64,000 bases of DNA from Desulfofustis glycolicus DSM 9705 (GCF_900130015.1 NZ_FQXS01000008.1:113432-177431); one strand, 5' to 3'. Positions 34,954 through 44,354 are shown, counted from the first letter of the stretch. Made by a program: numbers and translations. Notes: generated by a model from the letters alone, not told the origin.

Positions 34954-35730
34954 ATGAAGAAGTATATCATCCTGACAGCCTTCGGTGCCAGTGAGTCGGC
35001 GCAAAAAACCTATCACTTTCTCGGCGCGCATTTTTCCAGCCGTTTCCCCGATGCCCGACTGCTCTGGTCAATCTCGGCGCCGTCCGGCGCTCGGCCGACA
35101 TCCGGGCGCGCCACCGGACAGGATGACGAACTGGCAAAGGTACTTGCCGACCTGCCCGCCGACGTTCAAACCCGTTGCATCGTTCAGTCACTGCACCTCA
35201 CCCCCGGCCTCGAATTCCACCGCTCGGTCAGAGCCGTACAGGCGCACCGAACCGGCACGGCCATCGGCATGCCGCTGCTCAGCAGTCAGGAAGACTTCCA
35301 TCGACTCGTCGATCTGCTGTCGCCCCTGTTACCGAATTCCTCCGACCGAGGGGTGTTGCTGATCGGTCATGGTACGACCCACCCCAGTTGGACCACCCTG
35401 CCAGTCCTGGAACACTTGCTGCGAGGTTCCACCCGATCACAGGTTTTTCTGGCGGTATTGCAGCATTTTCCCGATTCCAGCATGGTTATCGACCGGATGG
35501 CCGCCTCGGGCGTCAGGCATTGGCTGGTCATCCCGCTGCTGCTGTCGACCGGTATACATTTTTGGCGGGACATTGCCGGTCCGGGCCCGCATTCCTGGTC
35601 GAGCAGGCTGCAACAACACGGCCTCTCCCCTGTTTTTCACGAGGAAGGGCTGGGAACCTTGCCGGGCATTGCCGAGATGTTCGGTGACCATATTCAGACT
35701 GCTTTTGATCGCACCATCGACCAGACGTGA
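34954..35730 (+). CDS. cbiK: Sirohydrochlorin cobaltochelatase CbiK
   Basis: 258 residues with the class II chelatase two-lobe fold of CbiK. It begins YIILTAFGASESAQKTY. The metal-binding histidine is in VLLIGHGTTHPSW (about residue 140) and a second in LLLSTGIHFWRDIAGPG (about 200). It inserts Co2+ into sirohydrochlorin for anaerobic corrinoid synthesis. In sulfate reducers it can also insert iron for sirohaem. No signal peptide is present, unlike periplasmic CbiK-P. It is flanked on both sides by copies of the 145-bp palindrome. Confidence 0.9.
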   Translation: MKKYIILTAFGASESAQKTYHFLGAHFSSRFPDARLLWSISAPSGARPTSGRATGQDDELAKVLADLPADVQTRCIVQSLHLTPGLEFHRSVRAVQAHRTGTAIGMPLLSSQEDFHRLVDLLSPLLPNSSDRGVLLIGHGTTHPSWTTLPVLEHLLRGSTRSQVFLAVLQHFPDSSMVIDRMAASGVRHWLVIPLLLSTGIHFWRDIAGPGPHSWSSRLQQHGLSPVFHEEGLGTLPGIAEMFGDHIQTAFDRTIDQT

Positions 35731-35844
35731 TCTTCCCACAATCCCCGCCGCTGAAAACGATACTCGCTCCCCGATCGGGAATCACTATGGAGGCGGGAAA
35801 ACCGTGACACGATCACCCCTGACAGACCGTTTTCCACACTATCG

Positions 35845-35987
35845 GGGAGCTTGAAAAATTAGTAATTTCGCTCAAGATCGAGGCGCGCAAGAAAATTTTA
35901 CCACAGGCATATACACGATATCCCGAGGATAAAATTTGATTGCGCAACGATGAGATTGAGCGAAATGACATTTTTTCAGGGTTCCCT
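35845..35987. repeat. 145-bp imperfect palindromic repeat, copy C
   Basis: Third full copy and the one with the best arm pairing. ATTTCGCTCAAGATCGAGGC and its partner CGATGAGATTGAGCGAAAT pair through most of the arm, and AAATTTTA/TAAAATTT meet near the centre. It is downstream of cbiK and upstream of the ridA promoter. Confidence 0.85.
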
Positions 35988-36018
35988 ATCCTTTTTCGAG
36001 GCTGTCATCTCAGGTTGC

Positions 36019-36046
36019 TTGACGATAGAGACAATCGGCCTATAGT
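36019..36046 (+). promoter_or_regulatory. sigma70-type promoter of ridA-cysteine desulfidase
   Basis: TTGACG at 36019-36024, 16-base spacer, TATAGT at 36041-36046. It starts 31 bases after the end of repeat copy C. Confidence 0.6.
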
Positions 36047-36171
36047 GAGCATATACACATGGTCCAACAATTACCGCCTCCCGCCATCTCCCTGTGTCCG
36101 GTGCCGGTCGCGGTCGTTTTATCGAAAACTGGAATCTTTACCGACAACTACGCAATGACAGGAGACACCCC

Positions 36172-36555
36172 GTGAAACGAGAAGCGATCACCACATCTGC
36201 GGCGCCCGGCGCCATCGGCCCCTATTCACAAGCCATCACAACCGGATCACTGCTTTTTATTTCCGGACAACTGCCGATCGACCCGCAGACCGGCTCCATC
36301 ATCGACGGCGATATCGCTGCAAAAACCAGGCAGATCATGACCAACATCAAAAACATCGTCGAGGCGGGCGGCGGCAGCATTGACGACCTGGTCAAAACCA
36401 CCATTTTCCTGACCGACCTCGGCTCCTTCCAGGACGTCAACCAAGCCTACGGCGCCTTCTTTTCCGCAGACCCGCCGGCTCGGTCAACAATCCAGGTAGC
36501 TGCACTGCCGCTTGGCTCGCCGGTGGAAATCGAGGCAGTTGCGGTTATCCGTTAA
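36172..36555 (+). CDS. ridA: RidA family enamine/imine deaminase
   Basis: 127 residues. AITTSAAPGAIGPYSQAI opens the fold, LFISGQLPIDPQTG follows, and the active-site arginine and glutamate are in PPARSTIQVAALPLGSPVEIEAVAV. RidA hydrolyses reactive 2-aminoacrylate and related imines released by PLP enzymes and cysteine or serine catabolism. A GTG start at 36172 is preferred because AGGAGA lies eight bases upstream; the frame continues upstream without family similarity. Together with the following desulfidase, which produces 2-aminoacrylate, it forms a logical two-gene unit. Confidence 0.92.
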   Translation: MKREAITTSAAPGAIGPYSQAITTGSLLFISGQLPIDPQTGSIIDGDIAAKTRQIMTNIKNIVEAGGGSIDDLVKTTIFLTDLGSFQDVNQAYGAFFSADPPARSTIQVAALPLGSPVEIEAVAVIR

Positions 36556-36590
36556 TACACACTCGACCAGCCCGATTGGAGATCAGCGTA

Positions 36591-37913
36591 ATGCCGTTTA
36601 CCGTCAAGGATATCCTGCAACTAGAAGTCATGCCGGCACTCGGCTGCACTGAACCGGTCGCTGTCGCCCTTGGAGCAGCCGCGGCGGCATCACTGCTGCC
36701 GGGCCGCACAATCGATCGCATTGACGTTCGGGTCGATGCCAACATCTACAAAAACGGTACCGCCGTCATCATTCCGGGGACGGGCGGCATGAACGGACTC
36801 GACGTCGCGGCGGCCGTCGGCGCCTGCGGTGGTGATCCAGCCCGCGGCCTGGAAGTCCTCGAGTCCGTTGATAACGATACTCTTGCCAGCGCCCGGCTCC
36901 TGCTTGACCAGCAAAAAGTGGGCGTCGAGTTATTCGCTGAAAGCGGCCTGCACATTCTAACCGTTATCACCAGCGGAACAGATCGAGCGGTATCGGAAAT
37001 CAGGGAATTGCACAACCAGATCGTCACCTTGTCGCTCAACGACGTTGCCCTGATCGACTCACCGCTGCTTAGCCCCGTTGCCCGTAGTGGCAGCGCATCG
37101 GCGCTGGCTCTGATGGAAAAATGGTTGATGGGGTTGAGCCTGGTTGAGATTTATGAGATGATCGATCACCTCGATGAAGACGATCTGAAATTTCTGAGAA
37201 AGGGTGTGGACTTTAACGTCCGACTCGCCGAACACGGACTCAAATACGGCGGTGGACTTGGCATCGGCAAAGCTATCGAACGGTTGCTCAGACAAAAACT
37301 GCTGGTCCGGGATATGGCCTCGTCGGCCCGGATTCTAACCTCAGCGGCAGCGGATGCCCGGATGAGCGGGGTCAACCTGCCGGCCATGAGCTCGGCCGGC
37401 AGCGGTAATCACGGCCTGACCGCCATCTTGCCGATCTGGGCCATCAAGGACTTTGTCGATCATGATGAAGAAACGGTATTACGGGCCATCGGCCTCAGTC
37501 ATATTATCACCGCTTACGTCAAGGCCCACACCGGTCGTTTGTCGGCAGTCTGCGGCTGCTCGGTAGCCGCCGGCGCCGGTGCAACCGCCGGCATTACCTA
37601 CCTGGTCGGAGGCAATATCGACCATATGGCCGGCGCGATCAAGAATATCATGGAGGATCTGGCAGGCGTCATTTGTGACGGCGCCAAGGCCGGCTGCGCA
37701 CTGAAACTTAATACCGCTGCCGGTGCCGCCGTGCAGGCGGCTCTTTTTTCTTTGCAGGGCATCAACGTCAAGGATACCGACGGCATCATCGGCTCCTCTC
37801 TTGAACAGACAGTGAGAAACCTTGGAGCCCTGAGCCATGAAGGAATGGCCGCCGCCGATCGGACCATCCTGACAATCATGCGCGCTAAAACACCACCCGG
37901 CAGAACAAAATAA
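36591..37913 (+). CDS. L-cysteine desulfidase (CdsB/CyuA, UPF0597 family)
   Basis: 440 residues of the serine-dehydratase-like Fe-S family. The first cluster ligand is in PALGCTEPVAVALGAAAAAS (about residue 18). Others are in AVCGCSVAAGAGATAGITY and ICDGAKAGCALKLN near residues 315-370. SSAGSGNHGLTAILP is the conserved loop. It breaks L-cysteine into H2S, ammonia and pyruvate through aminoacrylate, which the adjacent RidA would detoxify. The ATG at 36591 follows GGAGATCAGCGTA; a start five codons earlier is possible. Confidence 0.9.
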   Translation: MPFTVKDILQLEVMPALGCTEPVAVALGAAAAASLLPGRTIDRIDVRVDANIYKNGTAVIIPGTGGMNGLDVAAAVGACGGDPARGLEVLESVDNDTLASARLLLDQQKVGVELFAESGLHILTVITSGTDRAVSEIRELHNQIVTLSLNDVALIDSPLLSPVARSGSASALALMEKWLMGLSLVEIYEMIDHLDEDDLKFLRKGVDFNVRLAEHGLKYGGGLGIGKAIERLLRQKLLVRDMASSARILTSAAADARMSGVNLPAMSSAGSGNHGLTAILPIWAIKDFVDHDEETVLRAIGLSHIITAYVKAHTGRLSAVCGCSVAAGAGATAGITYLVGGNIDHMAGAIKNIMEDLAGVICDGAKAGCALKLNTAAGAAVQAALFSLQGINVKDTDGIIGSSLEQTVRNLGALSHEGMAAADRTILTIMRAKTPPGRTK

Positions 37914-38222
37914 TCTCGACACCGCTCATTACTTCCCACCTGAACTATCTGCGCCACTGGCCCTCCGATCTCGGGCGCGGCACATCTGCAAAGAGCAGTC
38001 AATCCACCTGAAATTGGTTGGTAATTGCGCCAAAGTATGGTTTTCTGGTGCGGAAACGGTCAGATGCCCGATCTCCGCGGTTTTTCTCCACCATCACAAG
38101 AGCGATAGCGGGCCTGCCGATTCCGTAACGTGCCAGACTCATGACCGGACTCGCCCCGTTTTTCCGGCGCCATCGTCAAAATCGATTTTTTCTGTGAACC
38201 ATTTTCTCCACGACGGGAACCT
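37914..38222. other. Gene-free stretch before the sigma-factor operon
   Basis: 309 bases with no convincing gene. It should contain the promoter of the ECF operon. I could not pick a reliable ECF -35/-10 pair by eye. Confidence 0.35.
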
Positions 38223-38786
38223 ATGGACAGAACTATCGAGTCTAACCGCGAACAGCAGCTGATAACTGCTGTCGCACAAGGAGATCGCGTCGCGTTTCGT
38301 CAACTCTACGATGCGACCTATGGCAAGGTTGGCCGCTACATCAGATGCCTGGTCAACGACGATCTCCTCACCGAAGATATCCTTGTCCAGACCTATGCCG
38401 TGGTCTGGCAGACTGCCGGCCGTTTCCGAGGAGCCAGCCGGCTGACGACGTGGATTATCGGCATCGCCCGCAATATCGCTTTCAAGGAGTTTCGCGGCAA
38501 ACACGATGAAGAACCATTTGACGAATCATATAAAGGCGCGGACCACACCAGTCACCTCCGGCCTGAACAGAGGGATCGAAACCAAATCATGAAACAGGCG
38601 CTGACAACAATATCAGCAAAACACCGGGAAATTCTTGAGCTGGTTTTCTATCAGGACCTGACGTATCCGGAGATTGCCGAGTTCCTCGGCATCCCCGTTA
38701 ATACTGTAAAAACGCGTGTTTTCCACGCCAAGAAAACGTTCAAGAGCGCACTCCTGCAACGAGGAATTTCCGCCGATGATCTCTGA
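38223..38786 (+). CDS. ECF-type RNA polymerase sigma factor
   Basis: 187 residues. Region 2 runs from residue 20 to about 95 (AFRQLYDATYGKVGRYIRCLV, LTEDILVQTYAVVWQTAGRF, SRLTTWIIGIARNIAFKEFR in pieces). Region 4 is at about 120-180, with ISAKHREILELVFYQDLTYPEIAEFLGIPVNTVKTRVFHAKKTF in the expected helix-turn-helix layout. No region 3 is present. It would direct polymerase to a small regulon. Its stop overlaps the anti-sigma start by 11 bases. The barrel and subtilase genes downstream are probable targets or partners. Confidence 0.93.
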   Translation: MDRTIESNREQQLITAVAQGDRVAFRQLYDATYGKVGRYIRCLVNDDLLTEDILVQTYAVVWQTAGRFRGASRLTTWIIGIARNIAFKEFRGKHDEEPFDESYKGADHTSHLRPEQRDRNQIMKQALTTISAKHREILELVFYQDLTYPEIAEFLGIPVNTVKTRVFHAKKTFKSALLQRGISADDL

Positions 38787-39438
38787 ACCTATCTCATTTT
38801 TCGACTTGATTCCCGATTACGTCCAAGGGCATCTCGCCCCTGACATCGCCGCCGCATTTGCCGAGCGGTTGACCGTCGATGAGGAACTCCGCTGGGAACT
38901 CGATGAATTCCTGGCGCTCAGGAGCCTTTATCGCCAGACAGAGGTTGCGCAGCACCCGCCCTCGGAAGAAGTTTTCCAGAGAATCGAATCAACAATCAAC
39001 GCTGCGGATACAACCGTGATCGCCCGACACCACTCATCACGGCCATCGTCTTCCGCGCCCTTGACTCATTTGCAGGAGTGCTGGGCACGATTTAAGGCCT
39101 CCTTCAGCCTTCCCTGGGGGCTAGCCATCGTCCAGACCTGCCTGATCGTCGTTCTCCTCCTCCCCGGTCAACCCGACAATTCCTATCAAACCCTCAGTGG
39201 CGGAACCGATGTCGCCATCGAAGCCAACGGTTCCCGCTTCAATATCGTTTTTTCCGAATCAGCCTTCGAAGCTGACACCAGAGCACTGCTGCTCGATAGC
39301 TCTGCCACGATCGTCACCGGTCCGTCCGCCGACGGTAGATATGTCATCGTTCTTCCCGACGATGACAATCTGCAGGAACGAGTCGCCAGGCTGCGCCGAA
39401 ACGAGGCGGTCCGCTTCCTTGAACCGGTAATGGATTAA
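38776..39438 (+). CDS. Transmembrane anti-sigma factor with prodomain-like periplasmic domain
   Basis: 220 residues. A cytoplasmic anti-sigma-like helical region (LIPDYVQGHLAPDIAAAFAE, residues 12-31, then to about 70) has no cysteine or HxxxCxxC zinc site. One membrane helix (GLAIVQTCLIVVLLLPG) lies at 115-131. The periplasmic part (about 144-218) is predicted as strand-helix-strand-helix and ends AVRFLEPVMD, resembling the I9/subtilase prodomain that ends LRLAQPNF in the protease two genes on. I infer that the domain may sense or bind that protease. The start codon lies inside the sigma gene. Confidence 0.75.
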   Translation: MISEPISFFDLIPDYVQGHLAPDIAAAFAERLTVDEELRWELDEFLALRSLYRQTEVAQHPPSEEVFQRIESTINAADTTVIARHHSSRPSSSAPLTHLQECWARFKASFSLPWGLAIVQTCLIVVLLLPGQPDNSYQTLSGGTDVAIEANGSRFNIVFSESAFEADTRALLLDSSATIVTGPSADGRYVIVLPDDDNLQERVARLRRNEAVRFLEPVMD

Positions 39439-39666
39439 TACTCAAATGAACCAAATAACTGTTTTCGGACATTTTGTTAATGGCAAGAGGGCAATTTCGT
39501 GCTAGGCTGCAGCACGCATCGTATCATTGCTTTCCCAATCAGAGGATTATCTTTGGCACCGTGCCGCGTTTTCCGTCGCCGGCACCAGGTGCGGCTATCG
39601 CGCGTCACCAGTGTGCTCTGCCCGATCGCCGGAGATCCTGGAAAACCCATTGTGGAGATTCCGGAA

Positions 39667-41640
39667 ATGATGAACGTTCCTGCTCTTTCCCGCCGCCATC
39701 TGATCTGCTGCCTGACCGTCATATCATTCGCCCTTCCCGTTTCCGCCCAGCCTACGCAAGCGGAGGAAGCACGAATTGACCTGGTCTCCCCGTTTCCGGG
39801 AACCGTGGCTATCGCCAAGTCGCCGACTATCATATTTCGCAGTTCCCAACCGCTCCATGCGGAAGGCCGTCTCATTCTGCTCGACGGCAACGACGTAACC
39901 GCCATGGTAACGGAAGAAGACGTCGGATATCGTATCACCGCCCCCGGAATTTTGCCGGCCGGTGAGCATCAGCTGATTATTTTCGCCTACGACCTGGACG
40001 GGCAACCGGTCGAACAGGAGTTTGTCTTTGTCAGCCGGCACAGTGAGTCATTTGAAGAGATCGCCTCGGACAATCGCCTCTCCACCACCGTGAAAAGCGT
40101 TTTGCAGCGGAGCACCGACACCGACGCCGCGCTCGACACGGCTGCTCCGGCCGTTTCCTTTCCGTATAGCTCCTTCGATTCTTATCTTTCGAGCAACTCG
40201 ACGATCAAGGAAGGCGGCTGGCAGTCCTCATTTCGCACCAATGTCCGCTATTATGATCAAAACGCCCCGCTCATTGAGCCGGAGAAAAAGGGGCTCGGAC
40301 TGATCGATTTCTTGATGACCTCGGACTACACCGCAGATCAGTACCAGGCCCGGGTGGAAATCGGCGATACGACCATTGCCGAATCCAAAAACACCATCGA
40401 TCTGTTGACCAGGCGCGGCGGCCAGACCCGCATTACCATCGGCAACCTGACCGTCAGCGGTTTCGGTGTGCTCGGCAGGGAAAACACGTACGAAATTGAT
40501 GGCCTCGGCCTGGCCTTCAATTCGAACGATCACATTATGGGTGGTTCGGCCGGCATGGATTTTTTCGACCGACGACTCACCGTCAAGGCCGTCCATACCC
40601 GCGGCGGGGACGATGGCAATTATCTCGGCAGCTGGTCCGAGTCGCAACGGCGCAAAGGTGAAGCGACCGGTCTGATCATCGTTACCGATTTTTTTGAGCA
40701 GGCCTTGATCACCGATTTTGAAATCGACACCAGCAGTCTCACCCTCAACGACGACGAATCGGTTGAATTTACCGATACCGCCTACCGCTTCCTAGTCAGC
40801 GGCTATGGTGGTGCCAGCGACTATCAACTCGGCTACTCCTATACCGGCCCGCAATACGAGGTGATCGGCAATCAATCGATCATCAAGGATTGGGCCGGTT
40901 TTGACTTCAACGGTGGCACCACCCTGACTGATCACACCGTGAGACTGCTGCTCAACTACTCATGGGACAACGTTGAAGACGCCCCAATCTATGCTCGTCT
41001 TTACTCTTTCACCGGCGGACTCGACTATCGTTATTCGGCCTGGCAGCGGTTTCCGCTCGGCCTGACGATCGAGCACAATCAACAACGCTCGACCGATGAA
41101 CCGGATGGCGCTCAGCCGACATCGCTGGACACCGACACGCTGACCGGCAGCATCGGCTTTATCGATGGCCCCTGGGCCATCGAACTACGCTCGGGCTATT
41201 CGCTGCAAGACGACTCATCTCCTACCGACCGTGACACCCGCCTGATCTCGTTTTCCGTCGACCCGTCGTACACGTCGATCTTTTTTTCCATCCTGCCGTC
41301 CTGGACACTGAACAGTTCCGAGGATCTCACGTCCTCAGTCCGCACCGACACCAACACTGTCACCCTCGATATCTACGCCACCCTTTTCGAGGACCGGGTT
41401 ATCTGCGAGGTAGGCGGTACCCACGATTGGACATCGGCAGACGACGACAGTATCGATATGAGCAACACCGCCCTTTACGGACGTCTCAACTACCGGATCG
41501 AACGACTCTGGCACCTGGAAGATACCACCATCGCCATTGAATACGCCTATAACCGCCAGGAAGACACTATCTACGACTCGAGCTTCTCCGAAGGCATCCT
41601 GTCCCTGGTTCTCTCTTCCGCAGTCCCGTTCTCGTTCTAA
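39667..41640 (+). CDS. Outer-membrane beta-barrel protein with N-terminal Ig-like domain
   Basis: 657 residues. A signal peptide (RRHLICCLTVISFALPVSAQ) is followed by an Ig-like domain at about 35-125 (IDLVSPFPGTVAIAKSPTII, GEHQLIIFAYDLDGQPVEQE). A long barrel region follows with alternating polar/aromatic strands, ending LVLSSAVPFSF with terminal Phe. No family name is recognised. The first of two ATGs at 39667 follows GGAGATTCCGGAA; upstream in-frame codons lack a signal peptide. It is 228 bases after the anti-sigma gene and 11 bases before the subtilase gene, suggesting that it helps display, secrete or accept the protease. Confidence 0.75.
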   Translation: MMNVPALSRRHLICCLTVISFALPVSAQPTQAEEARIDLVSPFPGTVAIAKSPTIIFRSSQPLHAEGRLILLDGNDVTAMVTEEDVGYRITAPGILPAGEHQLIIFAYDLDGQPVEQEFVFVSRHSESFEEIASDNRLSTTVKSVLQRSTDTDAALDTAAPAVSFPYSSFDSYLSSNSTIKEGGWQSSFRTNVRYYDQNAPLIEPEKKGLGLIDFLMTSDYTADQYQARVEIGDTTIAESKNTIDLLTRRGGQTRITIGNLTVSGFGVLGRENTYEIDGLGLAFNSNDHIMGGSAGMDFFDRRLTVKAVHTRGGDDGNYLGSWSESQRRKGEATGLIIVTDFFEQALITDFEIDTSSLTLNDDESVEFTDTAYRFLVSGYGGASDYQLGYSYTGPQYEVIGNQSIIKDWAGFDFNGGTTLTDHTVRLLLNYSWDNVEDAPIYARLYSFTGGLDYRYSAWQRFPLGLTIEHNQQRSTDEPDGAQPTSLDTDTLTGSIGFIDGPWAIELRSGYSLQDDSSPTDRDTRLISFSVDPSYTSIFFSILPSWTLNSSEDLTSSVRTDTNTVTLDIYATLFEDRVICEVGGTHDWTSADDDSIDMSNTALYGRLNYRIERLWHLEDTTIAIEYAYNRQEDTIYDSSFSEGILSLVLSSAVPFSF

Positions 41641-41651
41641 GGAGGCCCGCC

Positions 41652-44354
41652 ATGGAACCTCACAAAAAAACACGCCACCCGCTCCGAGCCGTTATCCTTA
41701 TTCTGTGTCTCGGCTGGGCTACCGGGGCATCCGCCATTACCATGCAGGTAACCCCAACCACGGCGACGATCGGGGAGACGGTGACGGTGACCGTCACCGG
41801 ACAGTTCACTCCAAACGTAACGCCACCGACCTACGGCTCACTCAATATCACCTTTGGTGACGATTCGCCCCAGCAGACCAGAGGCCCACTAAACCCCACG
41901 GGTCCGACTACTTACAACTTCACGGCAACACACGTCTACACCACAAGCGGCACCTATACCATTACCGGCTGGGCCGTTATAGGGGACAACGCGGTCACCC
42001 CGCCGCTCCGGGTCAGCCAAACCATTACCATCACCGACACCGTCGACAGCGCCCTGCCCCGCGGCGAAGTCGGTATCGAGTATGACCACCGCTTGCAATC
42101 ACTCTCCGGTGCCCGAAACCGCTATCGGGTAACCGGTGGACGCCTGCCGCCCGGCCTGAAGCTCGCGCAGGATGGCCAGATAACCGGGGTCCCGACACAG
42201 AAAGGCACCTTCACGTTCACCCTGCAGATCCTTACCGCTCAGGGCATATCGGCGACACAGCAACTGGCCATCACCGTCGATCCGGGCCGGCTGCTCATCG
42301 AGACGGCCCCGGAGATGCTCAACCTCACCGTGGGCGGCGGTGCACCGCAGCGGGTCACCTTCACGGTGGTCCAGCCGACGGTACCACTTCCGGAAACCAT
42401 CCGTTCGACCCGTGGCGAGTTCGTCCTGGCCGGCAGGGTGATTGGAACGTACAATGCACCGCTGACCGTCAACCTCAACTCATCCCGTCCGTCCGCTTCC
42501 GAGAGTGTTACCATACCACAGAGCGTTCTCCAGGCAGCCCAGAACGCCGGCACCAATAGAATCATGTACCGCAGAACCTTCTCGGCACAAAATCTCAGGT
42601 CCGGCGTCGGCGAAACCCGGGTCAATCTGCGTACCGCCGCCGCCGGCGAATTGCGCATCACCGGGATGCGCGTCTTCTTCGAGCAGAACAACCGACCGAT
42701 GATCCTGGTCGAGCGCAACGAGCGCAGTCTGACCGGTGTCGTCGAGATCCGGTACAACGGTTCCGGTCCCTTCCAGGGATACTGGAAAGTCGATGAACGG
42801 ATCATTCAACGGGTACAGCAGAATCTTTTTTACGGCACGGTGCTGACCCTGAAAACACCGACCGCACCGCCTCTGCCAACCTATTCGGAAGGCGCTCACC
42901 GGCTGCAGTTTATCATTACCGAACCGGCAGTCGCTGCCCAGCGCATAGACTTCCCGGAGGCCATCTATCACGTCGAGGCAAAGAAAGCGGCATTCGTCGT
43001 GCCCATCACCGTGACGGCGCCGGAAGACCGCGCGGTTTTGAGCATGAACTCCACCCTTTTCAGCTGGCATGACAACGGCCGAATCGAGACCTACCAGCTT
43101 GATTTTTTTCATGAAGATAAAACAGAGCCGTTTTTCTCGGCATACACGAAAAGCGGTGAGTACCAGTTGACTGACCGGGTCATCGAACTCAAATTTGCCC
43201 CGGCGACCGCTTATCGCTGGCAGGTCAGAGGATTCAACAGCAACGGCGAGCTGGCGGCGGAAAGCCGGGTGCTGTCGTTCACCCTTGCACCCGAAGCCGC
43301 CTTTGTTCCGGGACAGGTCATTTTTCTCGTCGATGACAGCACCGGCGGACGCGATCTGATCGACGCGATCACCGTCAAGTACCCATTACTCATTGTAGAA
43401 CAGACCACTCTCGCATCGATCAAGCGAATCATGGTGACCTGCTCGACCGATGACGACGTGGCGCTGCTGGTTGAGCAGTTGCGACAGGAAGACGGACTGA
43501 GGCTGGCCCAGCCCAATTTCATCTATCAGACGATGAGCGAACCGGATCCGCTCCGCTCGATGCAGTCGATTCACCGACTCGTCGATCTCACGCCGATACA
43601 GCATCAAACCGGCGGGGAACCGGTAGGCGTGGCGATCATCGATACCGGGGTCGATCTTCAGCACCAGGACTTTGCCGGCAGAATCCGCAGTTCACACAAT
43701 ATGATCACCTCCTCTCCCTACCGGGGAGAGGTCCACGGCACCGCCGTCGCCGGCATCATTGCCGCCGCTCGCAATGACTTCGGTATCGTCGGTATCGCTC
43801 CGGAGGCAGAACTGATCGTACTGCGGGCCTGCGAGCAACGCTCTGCAAACAGCGCGACAGGAACCTGCCATTCAACAGCCATCGCCGCAGCTCTCGATAC
43901 CGCGATCGATGAAGCGGCGGACATCGTCAATCTCAGTCTCGGCGCGCCACAGCCGGATGAACTGGTAAGCAGTCTGATCGGCGCCGCAAGTCGGGCGGGC
44001 CTGCGCCTGATTGCCCCTGCCGGCAACGATCCGCGTGCCCTCACCGTCTCTTTTCCGGCCAGCCACCCCGACGTGATCGCCGTGGCCGGGTTTGATGAGG
44101 CAGACAACCCTCTGCCCAACCGAACCGTGGCCGAACAGGCCGATGCCATCGCTCCGGCCACAGGAATTTTCACCACGATACCAGGTGGCCGGCACAATTT
44201 TCTCGGTGGAACGTCTTTTTCGGCAGCAACCATCTCAGGGCTTCTGGCACTGTCTTGCCAATTGCACCCGGCCGACACCACTCCCCCCTTTCCCCACTTC
44301 GACGAAACGACCGGTTGGCAACAGCAGGTAACGGCCTTCCTTCGGCTACCCTAG
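41652..44354 (+). CDS. Multidomain secreted subtilase (S8 family)
   Basis: 900 residues. A signal peptide (AVILILCLGWATGASA) is followed by a PKD/Ig-like domain (about 30-135), a putative-Ig He_PIG repeat (LPPGLKLAQDGQITGVPTQKG, about 165-185), a long linker with FN3-like segments (LFSWHDNGRIETYQLDFFHE, near 475), a prodomain at about 552-625 ending LAQPNFIYQ, and the catalytic domain. The triad is complete: Asp664 (AIIDTGVD), His695 (VHGTAVAG) and Ser855 (GGTSFSAA), with oxyanion Asn in APAGND. The prodomain is central rather than N-terminal, so autoprocessing would release the Ig-like half from the protease. TAAGGAGG precedes the ATG. Confidence 0.9.
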   Translation: MEPHKKTRHPLRAVILILCLGWATGASAITMQVTPTTATIGETVTVTVTGQFTPNVTPPTYGSLNITFGDDSPQQTRGPLNPTGPTTYNFTATHVYTTSGTYTITGWAVIGDNAVTPPLRVSQTITITDTVDSALPRGEVGIEYDHRLQSLSGARNRYRVTGGRLPPGLKLAQDGQITGVPTQKGTFTFTLQILTAQGISATQQLAITVDPGRLLIETAPEMLNLTVGGGAPQRVTFTVVQPTVPLPETIRSTRGEFVLAGRVIGTYNAPLTVNLNSSRPSASESVTIPQSVLQAAQNAGTNRIMYRRTFSAQNLRSGVGETRVNLRTAAAGELRITGMRVFFEQNNRPMILVERNERSLTGVVEIRYNGSGPFQGYWKVDERIIQRVQQNLFYGTVLTLKTPTAPPLPTYSEGAHRLQFIITEPAVAAQRIDFPEAIYHVEAKKAAFVVPITVTAPEDRAVLSMNSTLFSWHDNGRIETYQLDFFHEDKTEPFFSAYTKSGEYQLTDRVIELKFAPATAYRWQVRGFNSNGELAAESRVLSFTLAPEAAFVPGQVIFLVDDSTGGRDLIDAITVKYPLLIVEQTTLASIKRIMVTCSTDDDVALLVEQLRQEDGLRLAQPNFIYQTMSEPDPLRSMQSIHRLVDLTPIQHQTGGEPVGVAIIDTGVDLQHQDFAGRIRSSHNMITSSPYRGEVHGTAVAGIIAAARNDFGIVGIAPEAELIVLRACEQRSANSATGTCHSTAIAAALDTAIDEAADIVNLSLGAPQPDELVSSLIGAASRAGLRLIAPAGNDPRALTVSFPASHPDVIAVAGFDEADNPLPNRTVAEQADAIAPATGIFTTIPGGRHNFLGGTSFSAATISGLLALSCQLHPADTTPPFPHFDETTGWQQQVTAFLRLP

